A stretch of 64,000 nucleotides of DNA. It comes from Bacteroidota bacterium (lineage in GTDB: Bacteria; Bacteroidota; Bacteroidia; Bacteroidales; FEN-979). The position numbers and the translations under genes were made by a program. Where the stretch lies: assembly GCA_026391835.1 (NCBI GenBank), contig JAPLDF010000009.1, positions 1-64,000 of the forward strand, written 5' to 3'. How positions within the stretch are numbered: position 1 is the stretch's first letter; each line of letters opens with the position of its first letter. The notes under the pieces are model-generated. The model was not told where the DNA came from and did not search any database. It saw only the letters and a program-made list of their open reading frames with translations. Positions 45,401-52,206 of this stretch are shown here, piece after piece.

Positions 45401-47817
45401 GGGTTACCGGAAATACAGGCAGCGTTAGAGGTGAGAATACAAGAAATAGTGTTCCCATCGGAAGGAGTAAAGTTATAGGATGAATTTGTCGCCCCGGTTA
45501 CATTTGTTCCATTGACTTTCCATTGGTATGCAGGAGTTGTCCCGCCGTTTACAGGGGAGGCGGTGAAAGTTACAGAGGTGCCGGTGCAGACCGGGTTCCC
45601 TGATGCTGCAACAGAAACGGTGACAGGCAGTATCGGATTAATGGTGATGGTTACAGTATTTGTGGGCAGTGGTCCTCCGGTGGTGCCGGTTGCATTCTGC
45701 AACTGCCTGAAATAGGTTGAAGCAGCCAGTGCACCAGGCTGGTAGTTCAGCGCTGTTGCACCGAGGATGTTGGTAAAAGTCAAATTGTTGAGCGAACTCT
45801 GCCATTGGTAGGTGGGACTTGTTCCGTTCAAAGGGCCGGAACCGGTTAACTGGGCAGGGGTTGCATTTGCACAAATGGCCTGGTTCGCGTTGATAGAACC
45901 AACAATCAGCGCAGGGATCAATGGCGGGGTGAAGGTAAGATCACTGCCATAAACAGTACCATCGCTGTTGGTACCTGCAAGTCTGAAGTGATAGGTCGTT
46001 CCACTGGTCAAACCGGTGAGGTTTGCACTTACGGCAATGGCAGAACTGCCTGATCCTGCTGATACAGTCGCAGTATTGTTCCCATAGCTGACTGACGTTC
46101 CCCACTGGAAGTAATACGTTGTAGCCACTCCGTTCGGGTTAACAGTCCCGTTCAGGGTAGCAGCTGTCATCGTTATCCCTGTAGCTGCAGCAGTGGTAAC
46201 CACAGGGGGACTTGAAAATTTAAAAGAAGCAACTTTTGTTGCCCAAGGGCACCATCCGCCGTAGGTTCCGACATATTCCTGGGTTGTCCAGAAAGTTGTA
46301 TTATCGGATGGATCGACATTCATTGCTGAATAATCGCCCCACCTGGAATAGGAAGTCATTGAAACAGTACCTGTTTGAATAATTCCTTCTGAGATGGTCA
46401 TTTGATTCAAAGGATCGGACGCTTTTCGCCCTGTAAAATAAATTGACGGGTACATAGTACTGCTCGACACAGAATATGCAAGCCCGATGTCCCCGCTTGC
46501 ATTCATTGCAATGCTTCCCATCCACCGCGATTTGCCATCGCCAGGCGCATAGGTCGACTGCTGGTACAATGAAAAAGCCGAGCCTGTTTTTCTGTATTCG
46601 TACCATCTTATCCCGGCCACACTGCTTCCGGTGTTCACGTTATGGCAGGTAACAAAGGTTTCATAACTTCCGAAATTGCGGTATTGGTTTCTGAACATGA
46701 GCCGGTCGCCCAGCCCGTCAAGTGACAGGGTTCCCATTTCAGGCACCGAACCGGAACCCATCTGGGTATACGAAGCGACCGTCAATGCTGTAACATAAGT
46801 AAATGTGGAATTGGTCGTGGTTGTCCAGTCGGCATGCAGGGCCCAAAGTCTTAACTGGGCCGTTCCATTTATATAGGTAAAGTAGTTTGGTGTCCCGGCG
46901 GCTGGAAGTGTTCCGTCACAATCAGAGGGTAACATGGACCAACAGGCACTTCCTGAAGCTGAACCTGTTCCTCCCAGTGTTTCCGTTTTAAAATAGATCA
47001 TTCTTGCAGAGGCGTCACCGGTAAGCATTTTACTTCTTTCAAGCACGCAGGCACCAGCGCCGACGAATGGTGTTGTCCCGAGATTCGTATTAAAACGGTT
47101 CACGGCCATGTAGTAACCGTCCTGCCAAACGCCAAGTTTCGGGTAGTCGGGCATGTAGTCAAACTGGAACGCATAGCGGTAATAGGAGCCGGTAGGATCG
47201 CCTGTGGTTGAAACCGCGACCATTTCATATTCCGTTTTGGGTGTCCCCGGGCAATCAATGGCAAATTGAGTGATGATCCAACGGTCGGCGGTTTCATCGT
47301 AAAGAACGATCGCATCCCCGTTGTTGTGGCCATCCCAGTTTCCCGAAAATCCACTCCACAGCGTTGATGTCTGCACCGGCCCGTACAGCGAAGTCCCTGT
47401 TTTGCTGAAAATTTGCAGCATGCTGTTTACAACCTGGACGTAATGGTTGGGTCCAACATCCCCGGCAGGATCGGGAGGTGTCACCCTGCCAGTATTTGAT
47501 GCATTTGTTATTCCGTTGAAGTTAACCAAAGGTGCAGTGGCTACAGCTTTTGCTCCATTGTTGTAAACCTGCTGCATTGCGCCGTCTGGATTGAATCCCG
47601 GGGGTACCGGCCTGAATTTATTCGGAACTTCCATCTCGTTTTCTCTTTTCCATTTTTCCCAAAACGGCTTTTTGGCCTGCTTCATGTCCCGCAAAGGAAT
47701 TGAAATATCAGCACGCACGGCATTCCGCACTTCGGCTACTTGTGAACTGGCTGTTAAAGGATAAAATACGATCGCACAAAAAAGCAATCCCCACAAATTG
47801 ACTAAATTTTTTTTCAT
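42364..47817 (-). CDS. Giant repeat gene, 5' fragment with signal peptide, propeller-like domain and Ig-like repeats
   Basis: An 1817-codon frame with the true start (MKKNLVNLWGLLFCAIVFYP, signal cleavage after ASSQ). Residues about 95-536 are homologous to the N-terminal domain of the cargo gene at 33331 (DRWIITQF, MPDYPKLGVW, GIRWYEY, YSRWGDYSAM). An FN3-like module follows at 537-632. From residue 636 begins the array: nine type A units, the last one broken, and four type B units. In-frame homology stops near 42493, after GTSVTGA, where 83 bases of the unit are absent; the last 40 or so residues are out-of-frame translation. Intact relatives would continue to a sorting domain. Confidence 0.75.
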   Translation of the reverse strand: MKKNLVNLWGLLFCAIVFYPLTASSQVAEVRNAVRADISIPLRDMKQAKKPFWEKWKRENEMEVPNKFRPVPPGFNPDGAMQQVYNNGAKAVATAPLVNFNGITNASNTGRVTPPDPAGDVGPNHYVQVVNSMLQIFSKTGTSLYGPVQTSTLWSGFSGNWDGHNNGDAIVLYDETADRWIITQFAIDCPGTPKTEYEMVAVSTTGDPTGSYYRYAFQFDYMPDYPKLGVWQDGYYMAVNRFNTNLGTTPFVGAGACVLERSKMLTGDASARMIYFKTETLGGTGSASGSACWSMLPSDCDGTLPAAGTPNYFTYINGTAQLRLWALHADWTTTTNSTFTYVTALTVASYTQMGSGSVPEMGTLSLDGLGDRLMFRNQYRNFGSYETFVTCHNVNTGSSVAGIRWYEYRKTGSAFSLYQQSTYAPGDGKSRWMGSIAMNASGDIGLAYSVSSSTMYPSIYFTGRKASDPLNQMTISEGIIQTGTVSMTSYSRWGDYSAMNVDPSDNTTFWTTQEYVGTYGGWCPWATKVASFKFSSPPVVTTAAATGITMTAATLNGTVNPNGVATTYYFQWGTSVSYGNNTATVSAGSGSSAIAVSANLTGLTSGTTYHFRLAGTNSDGTVYGSDLTFTPPLIPALIVGSINANQAICANATPAQLTGSGPLNGTSPTYQWQSSLNNLTFTNILGATALNYQPGALAASTYFRQLQNATGTTGGPLPTNTVTITINPILPVTVSVAASGNPVCTGTSVTFTASPVNGGTTPAYQWKVNGTNVTGATNSSYNFTPSDGNTISCILTSNAACISGNPATSNTVTMAVNPLLPVSVSIVASTNPICSGSAVMFTATPVNGGSVPAYQWKVNGASITGATNSLYAFIPANGAVITCTLSSNLACVSGNPATSNAITMVVNPALSVGSIGANQAICTNAIPAVLTGSGPLNGTNPTYQWQSSLDNSTFNNISGATSLNYQSGALTSTTYYKQLQNATGTCGGPLPTNIIALTVTPLLPVSLTIAGSANTVCTGTSVTFTATPVNGGTTPAYQWKVNGTSVTGATNSTYSFLPVNGNTITCILTSNATCTTGNPATSNAITMMVNPLLPASVSIAASVNPVCAGNSVMFTATPVNGGTTPAYQWKVNGTSVTGATNSTYSFVPANGNAITCTLTSNATCTTGNPASSNTITMTVNPLLPVSVSVVASAITVCAGTSVTFTATPVNGGTTPAYQWKVNGTSVTGATNSTYSFLPVNGNTITCILTSNATCTTGNPATSNAITMMVNPLLPASVSIAASVNPVCAGNSVMFTATPVNGGTIPAYQWKVNGTSVTGATNSTYSFVPVNGSLITCILTSNATCTTGNPATSNTVTMSVTPLLVVGSISANQTICANAIPAQLTGVAPLNGTLPTYQWQSSLDNNTFSNISGVTSLNYQSGALTSTTYYRQLQNATGTCGGPLPTNTVTITVNPLLPVSVSIVSSANPVCAGTSVTFTATPVNGGTTPGYQWKINGTSVAGATNATYSFVPANGNAISCMLTSNATCTTGNPATSNTVTMTVNPWLVVGSISANQSICANAVPVQLAGVAPLNGTLPTYQWQSSIDNITFNNISGATSLNYQPGALTTTTYYKQLQNAAGTCGGPLPTNSLTITVNPLLPVSVSIAASANTVCAGTSVTFTATPVNGGTIPAYQWKVNGTSVTGATNSTYAFVPVNGNAITCTLTSNATCTTGNPATSNTVTMTVNPLLPVSVSIAASAITVCAGTSVTFTASPVNGGTTPAYQWKVNGTSVTGAQSCNFKYRHHDGEPVAAGKCFYCCFCNHSLCRNFGNVHCNPG
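43921..44710. repeat. Two-unit (540-base) segmental duplication in the array
   Basis: Bases 43921-44160 and 44461-44700 differ at only about four positions, including the shared rare variant NPVCAGNSVMF. The offset is 540 bases, exactly two repeat units, so the array has grown by a two-unit step here. Confidence 0.8.
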
Positions 47818-48435
47818 CGGTTCTAAATTAAATCGTGTTTAATAAAATCCTCACAACATGTTGGATAACAACATTATATATAAATCAAACGATCAGTCGT
47901 TTGTACAAGGAACAAAAACAGAGATGCTGGCCTGTGTAATGAATACATATTCAAATAGATAGCAATATAAGTTGAACAATTAAGAATAACAGATTTGTTT
48001 AAACCAAAATTGATTCAGGCATCATACTCAAAAGTACATGGTCATTTTATGTGAAACAATATGTGGAATCCATAAAAGCGCTTTATGGGAAACCACAACC
48101 AATTTGAAAGGGAATAAATTATAAATGCAGCAATATCAACACATAAGCAAATACATATGGCGTGATGGGAACACGCCGCCGGCTGGTGTGTTTTTGTCAG
48201 ATTTAGCTCAGTCGCGCAGAGGAACAATACCTTTATTTATGTAAATTATAAATAAAAAGATATATAAATGTTATGTAATTTATGGCATGTCATATTTTCT
48301 TGGATGAACATACGCCATCGGGGCGATGTCGTCACCCGTTTTGCGAACCATTCCGGACAAACTTTCGGATAAAATGGTTAGTCCGGATTGATGATTAAGG
48401 AGGTGGAAACTTCTCCTTATTCCAGGAAAATGTGA
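47818..48435. other. A/T-rich intergenic region upstream of the giant repeat gene
   Basis: No convincing gene in 618 bases. It contains several inverted repeats: CAAACGA-TCAG-TCGTTTG (47886-47903), GGCGTG/CACGCC (48159-48177), TCCGGAC/GTCCGGA (48352-48388) and AAGGAG/CTCCTT (48398-48419, just past the stop of the carboxypeptidase gene). None has a clean T-run. A stretch near 48205 resembles a tRNA D-arm but has no matching remainder. Confidence 0.5.
47886..47903. promoter_or_regulatory. Perfect 7-base inverted repeat upstream of the giant repeat gene
   Basis: CAAACGA-TCAG-TCGTTTG, about 70 bases before the start codon at 47817. Its position suits an operator or a leader hairpin. I find no clear TAnnTTTG element close by. 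Confidence 0.35.
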
Positions 48436-51400
48436 TTAGTCTTGTTTGATTATCCTTGTGGCTGCTGACCCTTTCGCCGAGATGACACGTACCAGGTAGA
48501 TTCCTTCCGCTTTGCCGGCAAGCGAAAACCGGTGTTTCTGCTCCCCGGTGAGGGAGGCCGATAACACTTTCTCGCCCCTCATCCCATAGATTTCCACCCC
48601 GATTTCTTCTGACTGACCCACCCCGGAAAACTCAATGGAAAACACCCCGCAGGTTGGATTCGGGTAGATTTTGAAAAACGGTTGTTCTCCCGATGATAAC
48701 AATTCACTTTTACCGGGATGGGCTGAAACGATTGCATGGGCCTGGGTGTTGCAATAGAGGCCTTCGGCAGTGATATAACCGTACATATATCCGCCCGGGT
48801 CGACTACTGTACCCGGGAGGTAAATGATATTCTGGCCTGCAATCATGGTTGCACTTCCTCCAGTTGAAACGGTAAAGGTAGTTCCGTTTCCAGCCACGGT
48901 GATTGTCTGGGTGGCATTGAAACACTGGACGTCCGCAATGGTGAGGTTTTGAATATCAATTGCAGCCGGGATGTCATTCACCACCATGGTCACCTGGTTG
49001 GAAACTGCAGGATTTCCGGTTGCACAGTTGGCATCCGAGTTCAGCAGACAGGAAACCACATCGCCATTGGCCGGAATATAAGTGTAAACAGGGCTGTCTG
49101 TACCGGTGTTTCCATCGTTTACCTTCCATTGGTAGGAGGGAAATGCTCCCCCGTTTACCGGGCTGGCTGTAAAAGTAACCGGCAGACCTGAAGGGACCGG
49201 GTTGGCATTTGCCGAAATCGTAACTTCCACAGGCAGCACGGCATTTACCATGATGGTCAGGGTATTGGATGTGGCAGGACTTCCTGTTTTACAGGCCAGG
49301 CTTGAGGTCATGATTGCATATACCTGGTCGCCATTCACCGGGATGCATGTGTATGCAGCACCTGTGCCAACGGCGAGGGTGTTTTTAAACCACTGGTAAG
49401 AAGGGGTTCCTCCATTGACCGGTGCGGGGTTAAACGTAACGGAAGTGCCCGCGCAGACCGGGTTTCCTGAGGCAGTTATCGAAACGCTGACCGGAAGGAC
49501 CGGAGTAACAGTCATGGTTATGGTGTTTGATGTTGCCGGGTTTCCTGTAATACATGAGGCATTTGAAGTGAGCACACAGGTGACCTGGTCATTGGTGGCC
49601 GGGGCATAAACGTACGAAACACTGGATGCACCTGAAACATTTGTTCCATTGACTTTCCACTGGTAAGCCGGAGTTGTTCCGCCGTTTGCGGGGGTCGCTG
49701 TAAAAGTAACTGTACTGCCCTGACATACCGGGTTTGCAGAAGCTGCAATCGAAACACTGACCGGGACCGTTGAGGCGCAGGAAGTTGAAACCTGGACATC
49801 GTCGACACAAACGCCATAGCCGTACTTTGCATTGCCTTCAAAAGCAATATAATACTCCCCCGACGGGTTCGGCAGGATGATGGTTTCGAGTGTCCAGGCA
49901 GTGATACTGGCGGTGTAGGTCCCTATCGGTGTCCATGTGCCACCGGAAGATGTCTTATAAAAAACGGTAAGCTGATCCTGGTCTCCCGACCAGACTGCCT
50001 GCGTGTGCCAGAATTTGAGCTGAGGACTCGAAACAAATGTGAGATTCAATGGGGGTGTGATCAGGCGAGTCTTGTTATCTGCGGGGGTGACGTCCTTGAG
50101 ACAAGCGTTTAATGTTCCGCCGTGGGCGCCCGCCGGATGGCTGTTGCCGCTGCCTGCGATAAAAGTCCAGCTGATCCCTGAAGCGTTCACCATCTCCTGT
50201 GTCCAGCAACCTGGAATTACACCGCCATTCTCAAAGCCTTCATTCCAGGGGAAAGCCGTGATGGTCCCGCTGCAGGTGGTGGTGAATTGAATGTCGCTGC
50301 CATAGTAAGTCCCTGATGAGTTGGTTGCATATGCCCTGACATAATAAAGGGTACTGGGTGATAATCCCGTGAGTTGGCTGGTAAAAATTCCCGGTCCTGA
50401 TCCGTTTGTAGTATGGCTGCCTGTCACCTGGGGGCTTGCCGAGGTACCCCAGCAAACGCCTCTTGCCGTTACCGCGGTGCTTCCTGTGCATGTCACATTT
50501 CCTCCCGATGTTGCACCGGAAGAAGTTATCAGCGTCACGGCAGTAGTCGTCACTGCTGCAGAAGGTCCGGGAACAAGCTGGATATTCAATGTTAGCGTGG
50601 CATGGTCTGATACAGTAACCCCGGTGATGGTCTGGGTCTGGTAGCAGGGAGCCGAGATCTCCAGCGTATAAGTCCCTGCTTTCACGGGCCGATGGTAATC
50701 GCCAGGGTTGGCAGAGGAATAAACTTCTGAATTGCTGGCATCATGTCCGGTGATGAATACTTTTGCAGCCACAGGGTTTCCGGTTGTTTGGTCGGTGATG
50801 ATCCCCTGGATACCATACTTTGATTCTTTGAGCAGAAGGATGAAGGAACGCCAGTTGTAGGTCCAGTGAGGTTCCAGCAGATTGGCTGCCAATAATTTGG
50901 TGTTGGAAATTTCAGCTGTAATCTCACGGCAGTGCTGATAGTTATTCATCCAATCCTGCCGGCCTCCGTAAACCAGGTACCAAGCATACCCATTGGTTAT
51001 TCCGTTGTTCAGGTAGGTCATGTAACCAGTTGGTGCGTGGATGTGAACGGTGTCGGCATACTCACGTGAAATGTATTGGTACCAGGTGTCATCAGGATGG
51101 AGGGTTGCCATGGCATCCCAGGGATAATTGACCACTTCTACTCCCCCGTGGAAATTGCAGGCTCCGACAAAATGGTGCAGTGATGCGAAATTCATAAAGG
51201 CAACGGTTTCAGGTTGCCAGGCATTGCCATCAGGATGCTGCCCGCCAATAAAATCCGGGTAATTCCGGTTCAGGTCAACGCCATTGCTGTTATAACGGGT
51301 TGCAAGGCTTACGCTGTTGTTCCCGCCGGCATACGTGCCGTCAGGATTGGCCAGCGGACAAATATAGATCTCCATATTGTTGACCATGTCGGTAACTTCC

Positions 51401-51987
51401 GCATTGGTGCCGTAATTCGAAAGAAGATAGTCTGCAAGATGAAGCATCAGCACATAACCGGTCGTTTCATCTCCATGGATGGAAGATGTATATAAAAACT
51501 CGGGTTCGCTCTCATCGGTGGCCACATTATCGGAAATTTTCAGAACCAGCAATCGCCTTCCGCTTGCCAGCGTGGTGATCGTATCGAGGTTGCAGATGCC
51601 CGGATACATTGTCTGGAACTGGATCATCAGGCTCTCATAGGCACTGTAGGTCGGGTAGAAATTCCAGGTTGTCAAAGGACTTAGCACTATATGGTCGTTC
51701 ATTACGATGCCTTGCGCATCACCGGGGGGAGGCAACAGGGTGATGTCATAGCCAAGTTTCATGAATTTCAGGTACTGCGGGATGTTGGCATACGCCCATA
51801 CCTGGCTGCCCTTCACATTGTCAATGGAAATAAGGTTGGTGAGGGTGTTGATCTCAGAAGTGTTTTTTACCTGGAAAGTGAAATATATTTCATTCCTCTT
51901 TTTTAGCATGTCAGGGATTTCCTGTCCGTGCAGCAGCAAACCGGAAATAAAACCGGCAATTAAAATGAGGGTGATTCTCAGTTTCAT
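48436..51987 (-). CDS. Secreted M14 zinc carboxypeptidase with T9SS sorting domain
   Basis: An 1183-residue protein with signal peptide. The M14 domain spans about 100-390 and has zinc ligands His171 and Glu174 (SSIHGDETTGY) and His280 (CNFHGG), substrate-binding Arg241 (GVDLNRNYPD) and the catalytic Glu359 (REITAEISN). After it come a carboxypeptidase-regulatory-like domain (about 394-475, IQGIITDQTTGNPVAAKVFI), an FN3-like module (480-570), a jelly-roll (572-735, FPWNEGFENGG, IPGCW), three type A Ig-like units (740-1010), the coathanger-like module and the sorting domain (VYPNP-like IYPNPTCGVFSIEF, TRIIKQD). It should trim C-terminal residues from peptides at the cell surface. The exact residue preference is not readable. 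Confidence 0.93.
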   Translation of the reverse strand: MKLRITLILIAGFISGLLLHGQEIPDMLKKRNEIYFTFQVKNTSEINTLTNLISIDNVKGSQVWAYANIPQYLKFMKLGYDITLLPPPGDAQGIVMNDHIVLSPLTTWNFYPTYSAYESLMIQFQTMYPGICNLDTITTLASGRRLLVLKISDNVATDESEPEFLYTSSIHGDETTGYVLMLHLADYLLSNYGTNAEVTDMVNNMEIYICPLANPDGTYAGGNNSVSLATRYNSNGVDLNRNYPDFIGGQHPDGNAWQPETVAFMNFASLHHFVGACNFHGGVEVVNYPWDAMATLHPDDTWYQYISREYADTVHIHAPTGYMTYLNNGITNGYAWYLVYGGRQDWMNNYQHCREITAEISNTKLLAANLLEPHWTYNWRSFILLLKESKYGIQGIITDQTTGNPVAAKVFITGHDASNSEVYSSANPGDYHRPVKAGTYTLEISAPCYQTQTITGVTVSDHATLTLNIQLVPGPSAAVTTTAVTLITSSGATSGGNVTCTGSTAVTARGVCWGTSASPQVTGSHTTNGSGPGIFTSQLTGLSPSTLYYVRAYATNSSGTYYGSDIQFTTTCSGTITAFPWNEGFENGGVIPGCWTQEMVNASGISWTFIAGSGNSHPAGAHGGTLNACLKDVTPADNKTRLITPPLNLTFVSSPQLKFWHTQAVWSGDQDQLTVFYKTSSGGTWTPIGTYTASITAWTLETIILPNPSGEYYIAFEGNAKYGYGVCVDDVQVSTSCASTVPVSVSIAASANPVCQGSTVTFTATPANGGTTPAYQWKVNGTNVSGASSVSYVYAPATNDQVTCVLTSNASCITGNPATSNTITMTVTPVLPVSVSITASGNPVCAGTSVTFNPAPVNGGTPSYQWFKNTLAVGTGAAYTCIPVNGDQVYAIMTSSLACKTGSPATSNTLTIMVNAVLPVEVTISANANPVPSGLPVTFTASPVNGGAFPSYQWKVNDGNTGTDSPVYTYIPANGDVVSCLLNSDANCATGNPAVSNQVTMVVNDIPAAIDIQNLTIADVQCFNATQTITVAGNGTTFTVSTGGSATMIAGQNIIYLPGTVVDPGGYMYGYITAEGLYCNTQAHAIVSAHPGKSELLSSGEQPFFKIYPNPTCGVFSIEFSGVGQSEEIGVEIYGMRGEKVLSASLTGEQKHRFSLAGKAEGIYLVRVISAKGSAATRIIKQD

Positions 51988-52153
51988 TCGTCTTTTGATT
52001 ATTTAGTTAGCATTAGCGATTACAGGTACCCCGGTCAACTTGTGATAAACCGCAACAGGAAGAAGGGGCTTTGTCAAAAAGAGCCTGAGGATCCGGGAAA
52101 AGAGGTCGGGGGTGTTCATAACAATAAAAGTTGAAATAGTCTTATGAAGACCT

Positions 52154-52161
52154 CAAAGTTA
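52154..52161 (-). promoter_or_regulatory. Likely -7 element of the carboxypeptidase gene (TAACTTTG)
   Basis: The minus strand reads TAACTTTG, an exact TAnnTTTG match, with a CTGACA about 20 bases upstream in place of TTG. It would give a leader of about 160 bases before the ATG at 51987. The rest of 51988-52206 shows nothing else of note. Confidence 0.4.
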
Positions 52162-52206
52162 CAGATTTAATCAACAGATGTCAGGGCGATAAATAAATCC
52201 CGGTAA

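Larger units (their letters stand above)
37565..45912. repeat. Array of about 31 tandem Ig-like units (270 bases each)
   Basis: I count about 26 type A units (90 residues, three Cys: PVCAGTS, TCVLTSN, ATCTTGNP) and five type B units (about 94 residues, starting SIxANQxICANAxPAQL and ending CGGPLPTN). Type B units sit at the start of the array and are interspersed in its 5' half and once near 41600. Units in the 3' half are the most alike, sharing long identical stretches of DNA, which points to recent amplification or gene conversion. The same type A unit occurs in the neighbouring genes at 48436 (three) and 59305 (two). Confidence 0.9.
37026..47817 (-). pseudogene. Giant T9SS cargo gene with about 31 Ig-like repeats, split into four frames
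   Basis: Read as one gene this is 10.8 kb and about 3600 codons: signal peptide, N-terminal propeller-like domain, FN3-like module, a long Ig-like array, coathanger-like module and sorting domain. Homology runs without a gap through four consecutive frames. The frame changes at three small lesions inside the array: an 83-base loss near 42493, a 2-base loss near 42105 and a 23-base tandem duplication at 39281-39326. As sequenced, no single protein has both the signal peptide and the sorting domain, so the product could not be exported and anchored. True decay, phase-variable slippage or misassembly of near-identical repeats are all possible. The pieces are annotated separately below. Confidence 0.75.

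Noticed and set aside
37565..45912. Array considered as CRISPR or satellite DNA
   Set aside because: The 270-base units encode an in-phase protein repeat with no variable spacers.
48203..48226. tRNA-like D-arm stretch (TTAGCTCAGTCGCGCAGAGG)
   Set aside because: No anticodon arm, T-arm or acceptor stem follows; the downstream sequence is A/T-rich. Chance, or at most a relic.
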